Numbered from the stretch's first letter, positions 1 through 8,541 are shown. The stretch: DNA of 33,015 nucleotides from Pseudomonas sp. CBZ-4 (GCF_000346755.1 NZ_ANNV01000074.1:1-33015), one strand, 5' to 3'. Program-made: numbers and translations. Notes: generated by a model not told the origin, from the letters alone.

Positions 1-110
1 ACTTTTGCGCTCTTCAAAAGTGAGCCGCCGTAAGGGCGGAACCAATATCAGCAGTTACCTAAATAACGGATATGTACTCCGGCCAAAAACCCTCAGCGCC
101 TGACACATAG

Positions 111-136
111 CTATCGCAGGCAAGCCAGCTCCCACA
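111..136. repeat. REP element (single), GGCTTGCC subfamily
   Basis: The sequence reads as the reverse complement of TGTGGGAGCTGGCTTGCCTGCGATAG-type REPs that recur at 8.5, 18.8, 23.6 and 33.0 kb in this window. Here only one half is present. The bases just before it (tgacacat) resemble the inner spacer of the complete REPINs, so this may be a decayed doublet. It lies just downstream of the AbrB-family gene. REPs of this kind are spread by RAYT transposases in Pseudomonas; no RAYT gene is in the window. Confidence 0.8.
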
Positions 137-147
137 GTTGAACCGAT

Positions 148-1272
148 TTACATCCGGTGAGACTCGGTCGCAGGACAGTCCGTCACGGGAGCAAGCTCCC
201 TCGCCACAGGTCCAGCAGCAATGCTCACTCTGCCTATCCAAGAGCAGCTCAACAGCCGATACAACGGCAAACACGCCGCCTGGATCAGCAGCATGCGCAT
301 CACCTGCATCGCCGTCACCAACGTCACGGCCAACCCCAAGGCCTCGGCGGTCAGGCTCATCTCCGGCGCACTGCCGGGCATCATGCCCAGGGCCAGCGAC
401 AGCCACGGCATCCCCAGCCACATCCCCAATGCCCACGCCACCAGCGCAGTGGCGATTATCGAGCCGCTCAGCAACACCAGCACCTTGGCGAGAAAACCCG
501 GGGCGCGGCGGAAAAAGCTGCGGTCAAACGCCGCGCCCAATGCACAGCCGATCAGCAGCTGGCCAGCGCCACTGAGCCAGCCGGGCATGCTCATCGACAA
601 GTTGTTGCAGGCGACGCCCACGGCGCAAATCAGGAACGGGCCAAAGGTCCAGGGATTGGGCAGGTTGCAGCGTTTGAACCCCATCGCTGCCAGCAGGCTG
701 ATGCCCAGGATAAAGATCAGCCAGGGCCAGATCACCGGCAATGGCGCGGGGGCAGCGGTAGGCGCCAAGCCAAAGGTCGCGACGGCTGGCACTGCCAGCA
801 GGATCAGCAACAGGCGCAGGCTGTGGGCGGCAGCGATCAAACCGGGGTCGGCTTGGCGCTGGCGGCCCAGGTGGACCATCTCCGTGGAGTTGGCCGGCAT
901 CAACGCAAAAAATGCCGTGCCAAAGGCCACGCCCCAGCGGTGCAGCAGCCACACCGAACCCAATGCCAGCACCAGCGTCAGCAGCACCGCCGTGACGATC
1001 AACCCGAGGTGCGCGACCACTTGTTGCATCACCGGCAAGGTGAAATGGCAGCCAATGGCCACGGCGACAATCAACTGCCCGGCTTCGCGCCCATGGGGAA
1101 TTTGCGGAACCATCGCGCCGCCGCATCGGCTGATCAATACCGCCAGCAATGAGCCGATCACCCAGGGCAACGGCCAGCCGGCCCACTGCGCAAGGCTGCC
1201 GCCCAAGGCGCCGACAATCAGGGTGACAAGCCAATATTGGCGAAGGTTGAGGGTCATGATGATGTCCGGCAT
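148..1272 (-). CDS. AbrB-family (DUF/PF05145) integral membrane protein
   Basis: This 374-residue protein is almost wholly hydrophobic, with about ten membrane segments and two similar halves, as is typical of the AbrB/'putative ammonia monooxygenase' membrane family. These are probable transporters of uncertain substrate. Repeated motifs such as FALMPANSTEM (first half) and LGMMPGSAPEMSLTAEA (second half) are the family's duplicated signature with a conserved Pro-Gly/Asn-Ser region. The start at 1272 (MPDIIM) and an internal ATG at 1257 are both possible; neither has a strong ribosome site. The gene diverges from a LysR regulator 80 bases away, which suggests local control. The last 19 or so residues are encoded by a REP element (173-208) and are unlikely to be ancestral. 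The family call is confident; the substrate is unknown. Confidence 0.85.
   Translation of the reverse strand: MPDIIMTLNLRQYWLVTLIVGALGGSLAQWAGWPLPWVIGSLLAVLISRCGGAMVPQIPHGREAGQLIVAVAIGCHFTLPVMQQVVAHLGLIVTAVLLTLVLALGSVWLLHRWGVAFGTAFFALMPANSTEMVHLGRQRQADPGLIAAAHSLRLLLILLAVPAVATFGLAPTAAPAPLPVIWPWLIFILGISLLAAMGFKRCNLPNPWTFGPFLICAVGVACNNLSMSMPGWLSGAGQLLIGCALGAAFDRSFFRRAPGFLAKVLVLLSGSIIATALVAWALGMWLGMPWLSLALGMMPGSAPEMSLTAEALGLAVTLVTAMQVMRMLLIQAACLPLYRLLSCSWIGRVSIAAGPVARELAPVTDCPATESHRM
173..208. repeat. REP element, GAGGGAGCTTGCTCCC subfamily
   Basis: Positions 187-202 are the reverse complement of the palindromic REP core GAGGGAGCTTGCTCCC, flanked by the usual tail (gtggc side at 203-208). This is a different REP subfamily from the copy at 111-136. 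It lies entirely inside the 3' end of the AbrB-family gene, whose last codons are read through it. Confidence 0.8.
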
Positions 1273-1308
1273 GGAGAAGAATGCCGACAGGTTATAGACT
1301 GTCCATCA

Positions 1309-1331
1309 TCACAAAAAATATCCATTTGTGA
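1309..1331. promoter_or_regulatory. Perfect inverted repeat, candidate LysR operator
   Basis: TCACAAA-N9-TTTGTGA forms a perfect dyad with 7-base arms centred at 1320. It lies in the 80-base gap between the divergent AbrB-type gene and the lysR gene. LysR regulators commonly bind dyads in exactly such divergent gaps and control both genes. The assignment to this regulator is inference from position and symmetry. Confidence 0.5.
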
Positions 1332-1352
1332 AGCAACCCATCACTCTTTGTT

Positions 1353-2264
1353 ATGCGAGCCCTCGTGAACCTGAAAGCCCTGGAATACTGCGTGGAAATT
1401 GCCCGCCAAGGCAGCTTTACCAAGGCCGCGCAGGCCCTGCATGTGGCGCAGCCGGCGCTGAGCATGGCGGTCAGCCGCCTGGAAGATGAGCTGGGGGTGG
1501 CCCTGTTCAACCGCGCCACGCGGCAGATCAGCGTAACGGCCGAAGGCCAGCTGTTCCTCGCCCGCGCCGAAGCCTGCCTGCAAGGGTTGGCCGGTGCCCG
1601 TCGAGAGTTACAGGACCTGACGCACTTGCACAGCGGCGAAATCCGCGTCGGCATCCCGCCGATGTACGGCATCCGTCATATTCCTGAGCTGCTGATGCAG
1701 TTCCGCGCGCATTACCCGGGCATTGCCATGCACGTGGTGGAAGGCAGTGCCGATGACATCAGCGCGCGCCTGGCAACACGGGATATTGATGTGGCGCTGC
1801 TGGAGTCGCGGCGCGTCGATCCGGATTGGCACTCGGTATTGCTGGGCAGCGATGAGATGGTGCTATGCATGCATGAGCAGCACCCGCTGGCGAGCGCCGG
1901 CTCGGTCGCGGCAGAGCGCTTGCGGGGTGAACCGATGCTGGTGTTCGACAACACCTTCCTGCAACGTCACCTGCTGGATGCGTTTTGCAGCAATGCCCGG
2001 GTGCGTTTCAACGTCGCCCTGGAAAGCAACTTCGTGCCGCTGGTGATTGCCGCCACGCGCAGTGGCATGGGGCTGTCCACCCTGCTGCGCTCGGTTCAGG
2101 AACAGGAACCCGGCTTGGCCGGGGTGTCGTTCGAACCCGCGCAGTTCATGCACTTCAACCTGTGCTGGCGGGGCAGCGAATACCTGTCCCAGGCCAATCG
2201 GCGGTTTATTGAAACGGCGAAGGTGTATTTCCAGGAAGACGCCAGCTCACCGCTGTCGCACTGA
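1353..2264 (+). CDS. LysR-family transcriptional regulator
   Basis: The product has 303 residues, the usual LTTR length. The N-terminal winged helix-turn-helix spans about residues 5-64 (LKALEYCVEIARQGSFTKAA, then ALSMAVSRLEDELGVALFNR). A LysR substrate-binding domain follows from about 90 to 295. The ATG at 1353 has no clear ribosome site. The GTG at 1365 would give MNLKALEYC, a more typical LTTR beginning, so the true start may be 12 bases later. It is divergent from the AbrB-family membrane gene, which is its likely target. It ends 5 bases before the convergent small exported-protein gene. The effector is not predictable from sequence. Confidence 0.92.
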   Translation: MRALVNLKALEYCVEIARQGSFTKAAQALHVAQPALSMAVSRLEDELGVALFNRATRQISVTAEGQLFLARAEACLQGLAGARRELQDLTHLHSGEIRVGIPPMYGIRHIPELLMQFRAHYPGIAMHVVEGSADDISARLATRDIDVALLESRRVDPDWHSVLLGSDEMVLCMHEQHPLASAGSVAAERLRGEPMLVFDNTFLQRHLLDAFCSNARVRFNVALESNFVPLVIAATRSGMGLSTLLRSVQEQEPGLAGVSFEPAQFMHFNLCWRGSEYLSQANRRFIETAKVYFQEDASSPLSH

Positions 2265-2269
2265 ACCGG

Positions 2270-2599
2270 CTATTTGCGCGCCACTTTGTAGCGCACGCAA
2301 TCCTGGTAAAAACTCTGGCGGATCGCTTCGGGCTTGAGCCGCGAGCGACTGTCATAGGTCTGTTCGGTGATGCCCATGGCCATCATGCGCATCCACGACT
2401 TGTTGAACTTGATCGTCTGGATCTTCTGCCGCGCCGCATACAACGACACCCCCGACAGCTTCAATTCCTGGGCCCTGGCGGCCGTGCCCGCGCCCCAGCT
2501 GCACATGTACTTGTCACCCTCGCGCAGCTCCCGTGCCTGCACGGCAGCCGCGCCGCCTGCCAGTGAGCAGGCGATCAGCATGATTCCAACAGTGCGCAT
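2270..2599 (-). CDS. Small exported protein of unknown function
   Basis: The protein has 109 residues from the ATG at 2599. It begins MRTVGIMLIACSLAGG and has a clear signal peptide with probable cleavage near AAAVQA/REL. The mature part is about 85 residues, basic, with two cysteines (in KYMCSWG and YQDCVRYK) that could form a disulphide in the periplasm. An ATG at 2605 and a TTG at 2611 are in frame upstream. The ATG at 2599 is preferred because GGGG precedes it at six bases and the signal peptide then has normal length. It is downstream of the TonB receptor on the same strand (80-base gap), so co-transcription is possible. I do not recognise a named family. Confidence 0.75.
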   Translation of the reverse strand: MRTVGIMLIACSLAGGAAAVQARELREGDKYMCSWGAGTAARAQELKLSGVSLYAARQKIQTIKFNKSWMRMMAMGITEQTYDSRSRLKPEAIRQSFYQDCVRYKVARK

Positions 2600-2679
2600 T
2601 AACATCCCCAACTAACCGCCTGAAAATAAAAGCGATTCTGCCGAGGATTTTGTTACACAGGGGCCATTAAAGTGCCTTA

Positions 2680-5178
2680 TCACCACTGATAGGTGGCGCT
2701 CGCTTGTAGCGTGCGCTGTGAGCCATACCAGCACCACGAGTAGGAATAGCACGATGCGACGTACTCTTTATTTGCCAGGTTGGTGGCGTTGAGGGCCAGG
2801 CGCAGGTTGTCCTTGAGGCTGGTGATGTTCGGGATGTCGTAATGCACCGCCGCGTCGAACAAGGTGTAGCCCGGCACTTTCAGGGTGTTGGCCGTGTCGC
2901 CCCAGGACGAGCCGACATAACGCGCACCGGCGCCGGCACCGAAGCCCTTGAGGTGGCCATCATGGAAGGTGTAGTCCGCCCAGGCCGACGCCGTGTGGCG
3001 AGGCACGGCGTAGGTGGTGGTGCCTTCGGCGGCGATGGCCGGGCCTACGCCGATGTCGCTGATGGGCGCATAGCGCACGGTGCTGTTGGACTTGCTGATG
3101 CGGTTGTCCAGGTAAGCGTAGGCCGCGGTGATATCCAGGTTGTCGTTGAGGCTGGCCTTGCCTTCCAGTTCAAAACCACGGGATTGCACTTCGCCGTCCT
3201 GGCTCTGGCAGCGACCGGTGCCGCACAGATGGGTTGGATCTGGATCGGTGGTCAGCACATTGCTCTGGCGCAGGTCGAAAATCGCCGCGGTGATAAAGCT
3301 GTTGCTGCCCGGCGGCTGGTACTTGATGCCGATTTCATACTGCTTGCCTTCGGTCGGCTTGAACACCGAGCCGCCGTAGCCGGTACCCGACTGCGGGTTG
3401 AACGACTCCGAGTAGCTGGCATACGGCGCAAGGCCGTTATCAAACAGATAGACCAGGCCGATACGGCCGGTAAAGGCCTTGCTGTCCAGGGAGGACTTGC
3501 TCTTGGCGCCGGTGCTGATCGTCTGGGTGCTGTTATCGGTGCTGGCCCAGTCATAACGCCCGCCCAGCAACAGCACCCACTTGTCCCACTTCATCTGTTC
3601 TTGCAGGTACACGCCGGTCTGTTCGCTGCGCGAGGTGCCGTCGGTGGTGTATGCCGGTACCGGCACCGCCGCGCCGTACACCGGGTTGAAGATATCCAGG
3701 GTCGGCCCGGCGGTGTAGACGCCCGAGCCGGACTTGGTGTCGGTGCTGGTGTTCTGGTAGTCGAGGCCCATCAACACGGTGTGCTGCAACGGGCCGGTAT
3801 CAAACTTGGCCTGCAGCTGATTGTCGAGGGTGTAGGCGTCCATGTTCACATCGCTGGCGATGGTCGAACGGCGGATGGTGCGATAGTCCGTCATCAGGTA
3901 GTTGCTGTAGAGGCTGCGGTACTGGCCTTCGCTGCGCAGGTAACGCGCGTTCTGGCGCACGGTCCAGACGTCGTTGAAGCGGTGTTCGAAGGCGTAACCG
4001 ATGGAGTAGTACTCGCGGTCACTTTTCTCGAAGTTCTTCTCGCCATCATAGAAACCCACATCGATATCGTGCCCGGTCGGGCTGTGCAGCACCGAGCCCC
4101 ACGCCGGCACCGAGCCGTAGGACGCGCCCTTGGGGTCCTTCTGGAAATGCCCGAGCAAGGTCAGCGAGGTATCGTCATCCGGGCGCCAGGTGAAGGCGCT
4201 GGACAGGGCCTGGCGGCGGGTTTCGGTGTGATCCACCTGCCCGTCGGCATCGTCGAAAAGCCCGGCCACGCGATAGGAATACACGCCCTGGTCATCCATC
4301 GGGCCGCTCAGGTCGAAGGTCGTGCGCTTCTTGTCGAAGGTGCCGTACTCCACGCCCACCTCATGAAACGGTGTGTCCAACGGGCGCTTGCTGACCATGT
4401 TGATCACACCACTGGGCGTGCCCTGCCCGTACAGCACCGAGGCCGGGCCACGCAGGACTTCGACACGCTCCAGGTCAAAGGCGTCTTTTTGCGGCAATGC
4501 GTCGCGGCTCGACGGCATGCGCAGGCCATCGAGGTAAGTGGCGGGCGAAAAACCGCGGATGGTCAACTGGTCGAGACGCGAGGCGGTGGCGCCACGGGTT
4601 TCCGGGACCACGGCCGCGCTGTAGCGCAGGATCTGGTTGAGGCTCTCGGCGTTCTGCGCGCGCATCTGGTCTTTGGTGACGATGGAGATCGACTGCGGGG
4701 TCTCGATGATCGGCGTGTCGGTCTTGGTGCCCGACAGGCTGCGGGTGGCCACGTAACCGGCTACTGGCCCGGTCGGGCTTTCGCTCTGATAGGCGCCGCT
4801 GATGGTGGTGGCCTGCAACTCCATGGCCGCGCCGTTATCCGGGATGGCTTCGAGGCGATAGCGCTCGGCGGAGAGCTTCAGCGCTTGCAGGCCGCTGCCG
4901 GCGAGCAACTGGTTCAATGCCACATCGGTGGCGTATTGCCCGCTCAAGCCATTGCTGTGTTTGCCGCGAGTGAGGCCGGCATCGAACGCCAGCACCAGGC
5001 CAGCCTGCTCGGCGAGGCTATTGAGGGCCTGGCTCAAATCGCCAGCGGGAATCGAGAAACCGCGCACGCTGCTGGCGCTCTCGGCGGCGCAAACAGACGG
5101 GATATTCAGCAACGGCACAGCAGCAAAAGCCATCGCCACTGACAGGGCCAGTGGGTGCAGGGGACGGGCAAGCGACAT
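2680..5178 (-). CDS. TonB-dependent siderophore receptor with STN signalling domain
   Basis: This 832-residue outer-membrane receptor imports ferric siderophore using TonB energy. A signal peptide occupies about residues 1-32. An STN domain spans about 40-110 (FSIPAGDLSQALNSLAEQAG, then LSGQYATDVALNQLLAGSGL). A plug domain spans about 155-265 (ETPQSISIVTKDQM, LRGPASVLYGQGTPSGVINMVSKRP), followed by the beta-barrel to the terminal aromatic residue (ATYQW). Near the end, KEYVASCYSYSWCWYGSQRT resembles the FhuA/FoxA/hydroxamate receptor branch, so a hydroxamate siderophore is a reasonable guess. An STN domain normally talks to an anti-sigma/sigma pair; none is adjacent here. The start at 5178 has AGGA six bases upstream. 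A Fur-like site lies at 5241-5263. Confidence 0.93.
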   Translation of the reverse strand: MSLARPLHPLALSVAMAFAAVPLLNIPSVCAAESASSVRGFSIPAGDLSQALNSLAEQAGLVLAFDAGLTRGKHSNGLSGQYATDVALNQLLAGSGLQALKLSAERYRLEAIPDNGAAMELQATTISGAYQSESPTGPVAGYVATRSLSGTKTDTPIIETPQSISIVTKDQMRAQNAESLNQILRYSAAVVPETRGATASRLDQLTIRGFSPATYLDGLRMPSSRDALPQKDAFDLERVEVLRGPASVLYGQGTPSGVINMVSKRPLDTPFHEVGVEYGTFDKKRTTFDLSGPMDDQGVYSYRVAGLFDDADGQVDHTETRRQALSSAFTWRPDDDTSLTLLGHFQKDPKGASYGSVPAWGSVLHSPTGHDIDVGFYDGEKNFEKSDREYYSIGYAFEHRFNDVWTVRQNARYLRSEGQYRSLYSNYLMTDYRTIRRSTIASDVNMDAYTLDNQLQAKFDTGPLQHTVLMGLDYQNTSTDTKSGSGVYTAGPTLDIFNPVYGAAVPVPAYTTDGTSRSEQTGVYLQEQMKWDKWVLLLGGRYDWASTDNSTQTISTGAKSKSSLDSKAFTGRIGLVYLFDNGLAPYASYSESFNPQSGTGYGGSVFKPTEGKQYEIGIKYQPPGSNSFITAAIFDLRQSNVLTTDPDPTHLCGTGRCQSQDGEVQSRGFELEGKASLNDNLDITAAYAYLDNRISKSNSTVRYAPISDIGVGPAIAAEGTTTYAVPRHTASAWADYTFHDGHLKGFGAGAGARYVGSSWGDTANTLKVPGYTLFDAAVHYDIPNITSLKDNLRLALNATNLANKEYVASCYSYSWCWYGSQRTLQASATYQW

Positions 5179-5240
5179 GGGAAGTCCTGGGTAATAGAGG
5201 GTCTATTAACCATGACGGGCAGCTCGAAAGATCGGGCAAG

Positions 5241-5263
5241 GATGCGAGCGATTTTTATTTGCG
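5241..5263 (-). promoter_or_regulatory. Possible Fur box upstream of the siderophore receptor
   Basis: Read on the minus strand, GCAAATAAAAATCGCTCGC (in 5241-5263) matches the 19-base GATAATGATAATCATTATC Fur consensus at about 11 positions by eye. It sits about 65 bases upstream of the receptor start. Iron control of such a receptor is expected from the family, but the match is modest. Confidence 0.35.
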
Positions 5264-5274
5264 CAGGTGTGTTT

Positions 5275-5712
5275 TCAACCCCACGCCACCACCAGCAATC
5301 CCACCCCCAGCACCAAACACAGCGGCGAATAGAAATACGTATCCAGCCGGGCAAACCGCGAACCACCGACCTTCTTGAAAAACCCCACCAGCTCCGAATC
5401 GCCAATCGCCCGGGCAAACATGACCAGGGCTATCGCGCTGATCCCCCACTGCAACGCGCCATGGGACACCGCGCTAAAGTACAAACCGGCGCGCAGGCAC
5501 ACGAGCAACGCAATCGCCACCAAGCCCAGTGCCACCAGCAAGGTGCCCAGAGCCGAAGGCTTGAACGCCGGCCTTGGCCCACGGGCAAATTCGCCGGGCA
5601 GCTGGGGGATGGCGGCGAGGCTGCCGAGCTTGCCACCGGCAGCCCAGTAAAGGTGGACCATGCTGATGCAGGTAAACACCCCGACGATCCATCGTGCAAT
5701 GACAAAGCTCAT
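5275..5712 (-). CDS. DUF3995-family membrane protein
   Basis: The product has 145 residues and four predicted membrane helices: about 4-25, 55-78, 85-102 and 124-143. The first helix is followed by HLYWAAGGK, the HxYWAxGG-type signature of the DUF3995 family. The loop carries a Pro-rich stretch (FARGPRPAFKPSALG). The function is unknown; it is an inner-membrane protein. It lies upstream of the siderophore receptor on the same strand with a 96-base gap, and diverges from the DUF2946 gene. Nothing in the sequence ties it firmly to iron uptake. Confidence 0.82.
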   Translation of the reverse strand: MSFVIARWIVGVFTCISMVHLYWAAGGKLGSLAAIPQLPGEFARGPRPAFKPSALGTLLVALGLVAIALLVCLRAGLYFSAVSHGALQWGISAIALVMFARAIGDSELVGFFKKVGGSRFARLDTYFYSPLCLVLGVGLLVVAWG

Positions 5713-5805
5713 GGCTGGCTCTCCCTGGAAAAGTCCGAAAGAGGATAGTCGCCTTGCGTTTTTTTGCAGGCATTTCGTCGGCGGCTGATGGTAAAGTGCC
5801 GCCCC

Positions 5806-6195
5806 ATGAAATTCGCCCGCACCGACCGCTCACTCATTGCCTGGATGCTCTACTGCTGCGTCCTGTTCAATGTGTTCGCCTGCAGCATCGGTCACGGGCA
5901 GATGGTCGGCATGCAGCTCAACGGCATCGGCGGCCAGTTCTGTACGGTGGACCCGCGCACCCAGGCGCCCGCCCCTGCCAACTCCACGGATGAGAGCCTG
6001 CCGACCCTGGCCAAGGCGTTCGGTTGCCCGCTGTGCTCCAGCGGCGGCATGGGCCCGGCCCTCAGTTCCAGCCTGAATGTGGCGGTATTGCCCCAACCCC
6101 ATGCGCCACCACCTGCCGTGGTGCTGGCCGCTGACATCCCTGCCCGCTTCACCTGGCCCACGGCGCACCCGCGTGCGCCACCTGCTGTCGCCTGA
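5806..6195 (+). CDS. DUF2946-family protein, metal-linked
   Basis: The protein has 129 residues from the ATG at 5806. An upstream in-frame extension to 5764 has no support. An N-terminal hydrophobic segment (LIAWMLYCCVLFNVFACSIGHGQ) acts as signal or anchor. A CPLC motif (in AFGCPLCSSGG) and a final Ala/Pro-rich tail follow, as in DUF2946 proteins. These often sit next to TonB-dependent receptors and metal-handling genes. Here it precedes a TonB-dependent receptor by 95 bases on the same strand, so the two are probably one unit. The Cys-x2-Cys and His residues suggest metal binding, but this is inference. Confidence 0.75.
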   Translation: MKFARTDRSLIAWMLYCCVLFNVFACSIGHGQMVGMQLNGIGGQFCTVDPRTQAPAPANSTDESLPTLAKAFGCPLCSSGGMGPALSSSLNVAVLPQPHAPPPAVVLAADIPARFTWPTAHPRAPPAVA

Positions 6196-6290
6196 TCCCT
6201 TCGCTGTCTGAGCTGCACCGAGCAGTGCATCCCTGAGGGAGTGCGCGCGGCGGTGCGTTGTTTTCAAGCCAAGTTTTTCAGGATTCAACC

Positions 6291-8417
6291 ATGAAACATC
6301 TACCCCTGTTGGCGGGCCTGTTCGGCTGCCTGCCTGTCTGCGCCTGGGCCTTAGAGCTGGCGCCCACCACCATCGATGGCGAGCAAAGCGCCGAACCCGG
6401 CCTGGCGCTGGATCAATCCAGCGGCATGGCCTCGCGGCTTGGGCTCAGCGTGCGGGAAACCCCGGCGTCGGTGGCCATCGCCAACCGCAACGATATCGAA
6501 CGCCACGGCGCCAAGACCTTCCGCGATGCGGCCAACACCCTGCCCGGCGTCAACGCCAGCGCCCCGCCTGGGTTTGGCGGGTTTGTGTCCTATCGTGGTT
6601 TTACCAGCAGCCAGATCACCCAGATGTTCAACGGGATCAACGTCGCGACCGGCCTGGCCCGCCCGGTGGACGCCTGGATCTACGACCGGGTGGAACTGGT
6701 GGGCGGCCCCTCCTCGCTGATCAACGGTGCCGGCTCCGTGGGCGGCTCGCTCAACTACGTGACCAAGCTCGCCGGCCGCGAAGAACAGGCGGCGCAAGGC
6801 CAACTCAGCTATGGCAGCTACGACACCACCGGCATCGCCTTCGGCCTCAACCACGCCCTCACCGAGCCAGGCGCCGCGGTGCAGCACTACGCGCGCCTGG
6901 ATGTGAGCCGCAACACCAACCACAGTTACATCGAGCGCGATCAACGCGAGGCCTGGAGCCTGGCGTTTTCCCTGCTCAGCGACCTCACGCCGGACCTGTC
7001 CCACACCCTGGCCCTGGAATACCAGGACGAACATGAGGACAGCCCTTACTGGGGCACCCCGGTGCTCAATCCCAAGGCGGGCGAGTTGAAGATCGACCGG
7101 CACAACCGCTTCAACAACTACAACGTCGCCGATGGCCGATATGAGCAGCGCACCCTGTGGGCGCGGTCGATCATCGACTACCGGATCAACGACAGTACCA
7201 CGTTGAAAAACACCCTCTATCACCTCGACAGCCAGCGCGACTACCGCAACCTGGAAACCTACCAGTACAACGCCGACAACAGCGCGGTAAACCGCTCGAC
7301 CGCCTATCAGGTGCGCCATCAGGGCGAGCAGAATGGCAACCAGTTCGAGCTGCGCCACGACGCCAGCGTCTTTGGCCTGGCGACCACCTGGTCCGGCGGC
7401 TTCGAATACAAAATCAACAGCACCACCAGCAGCCCGCTGCGCGCTGCGGGGAACAGCGCGGTTGACCCAAACCACTTCGACCCGGGGCATTTCTATGCCA
7501 TCCCGGGCACCCGACCCAGCGTCAACAAGGACAAGACCAACGAGGTCACCACCCGTGCCCTGTTCGTGGAAAACCGCCTGGGCCTTACCGATAAACTCTC
7601 ACTCCTGACCGGCTTGCGCTATGACGCCATCGACCTGGATGTCACCAACCACAGCACGGTGACCGCCACCAACCCGCGCCACTTCAAACGCCGTTGGGAG
7701 CCGTTGACCGGACGCGTCGGCCTGACCTACCAGTTCATCCCCTCGGCAAATGTCTACGTGCAATACAGCACGGCCGCCGAGCAGCCGACCACCACGACGC
7801 AGGTGTTCGATGTGTCCACCGGCAAGCAGTGGGAAGTGGGCAGCAAGTTCGATTACCTGGACGGCCGTGGCTCGGCCACCGTTGCCGCCTACCGGATCGA
7901 GCGCAAGGACTTTGCCGTCACCGACCCGCTGGACCCGACCAGCAGCATTCCCGTGGGCGCACAGACCTCCCGAGGCCTCGAGTTGGCCAGCTCATTGCGC
8001 ATCACCCCACGGTTGCTGGCCGAAGGCAACTTCGCCTGGGTGGACGCCGAATACGACGAATTCAACGAGAAGATCGCCAGTGGCGCGGTGGTGTCACGCA
8101 AGGGCAACACCCCGACCAACGTGCCCAAGCGCGTGGGCAACCTGTGGCTGACCTATGACTTTGCCGAGGACTGGCAAGGCGGTGTGGATGCACGGTATGT
8201 GGCGCAGGTGTATGCGGATAACGCCAACACCCTGAGCGTGCCGGCGTACACGTTGTTGGGAACGTTCCTGCGCTACAAGGTGAATCAACACACCTCAGTG
8301 ACCGGGCGGGTACGCAACCTGACGAACGAGGTGTATGCCGAGTTTGCCCATGTTTCACCGGCTTACTACCTGGGGTCGCCGAGAACGTTCGAGCTGGCCG
8401 TACAAACCAGGTTCTAG
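6291..8417 (+). CDS. TonB-dependent outer-membrane receptor
   Basis: The receptor has 708 residues from the ATG at 6291, which has AGGA at a normal distance (CAGGATTCAACC). The upstream extension to 6258 lacks a signal peptide. The signal peptide is at about 1-21 (ends CAWA). It lacks the STN domain of the receptor at 2.7-5.2 kb. The plug spans about 45-165 (RETPASVAIANRNDIERHGA, VELVGGPSSLINGAGSVGGS), followed by the barrel to a terminal Phe (ELAVQTRF). A TonB box cannot be fixed by eye. It is probably co-transcribed with the DUF2946 gene, which hints at a metal complex (perhaps copper rather than iron), but substrate assignment is a guess. A REPIN follows the stop codon. Confidence 0.9.
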   Translation: MKHLPLLAGLFGCLPVCAWALELAPTTIDGEQSAEPGLALDQSSGMASRLGLSVRETPASVAIANRNDIERHGAKTFRDAANTLPGVNASAPPGFGGFVSYRGFTSSQITQMFNGINVATGLARPVDAWIYDRVELVGGPSSLINGAGSVGGSLNYVTKLAGREEQAAQGQLSYGSYDTTGIAFGLNHALTEPGAAVQHYARLDVSRNTNHSYIERDQREAWSLAFSLLSDLTPDLSHTLALEYQDEHEDSPYWGTPVLNPKAGELKIDRHNRFNNYNVADGRYEQRTLWARSIIDYRINDSTTLKNTLYHLDSQRDYRNLETYQYNADNSAVNRSTAYQVRHQGEQNGNQFELRHDASVFGLATTWSGGFEYKINSTTSSPLRAAGNSAVDPNHFDPGHFYAIPGTRPSVNKDKTNEVTTRALFVENRLGLTDKLSLLTGLRYDAIDLDVTNHSTVTATNPRHFKRRWEPLTGRVGLTYQFIPSANVYVQYSTAAEQPTTTTQVFDVSTGKQWEVGSKFDYLDGRGSATVAAYRIERKDFAVTDPLDPTSSIPVGAQTSRGLELASSLRITPRLLAEGNFAWVDAEYDEFNEKIASGAVVSRKGNTPTNVPKRVGNLWLTYDFAEDWQGGVDARYVAQVYADNANTLSVPAYTLLGTFLRYKVNQHTSVTGRVRNLTNEVYAEFAHVSPAYYLGSPRTFELAVQTRF

Positions 8418-8454
8418 ACCTGGAATGCAGTGAAACCTGTGGGCGCTGAACTCA

Positions 8455-8541
8455 TGTGGGAGCTGGCTTGCCTGCGATGCAGACAACTCGGTACATCAGG
8501 AACACCGAGTCGATGCCATCGCAGGCAAGCCAGCTCCCACA
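8455..8541. repeat. REPIN (inverted REP doublet)
   Basis: Two copies of GTGGGAGCTGGCTTGCCTGC lie head-to-head, one at 8455-8478 and its reverse complement at 8518-8541. The spacer itself contains ACTCGGT/ACCGAGT arms. It lies between the convergent TonB receptor and the betaine-type binding protein, and its RNA would fold into a long hairpin in either direction. It could shield both transcripts' 3' ends. Confidence 0.9.

Noticed and set aside
1..33. In-frame tail TFALFKSEPP plus stop at the very left edge
   Set aside because: It could be the end of a plus-strand gene, and a CCGCC/GGCGG hairpin follows, but ten codons are too few to identify or support a gene.
2842..5142. Long plus-strand ORF (766 codons) opposite the siderophore receptor
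   Set aside because: It is a shadow of the GC-rich receptor gene: composition is Arg/His/Gly-rich, without recognisable domains, and the minus-strand frame is clearly real.
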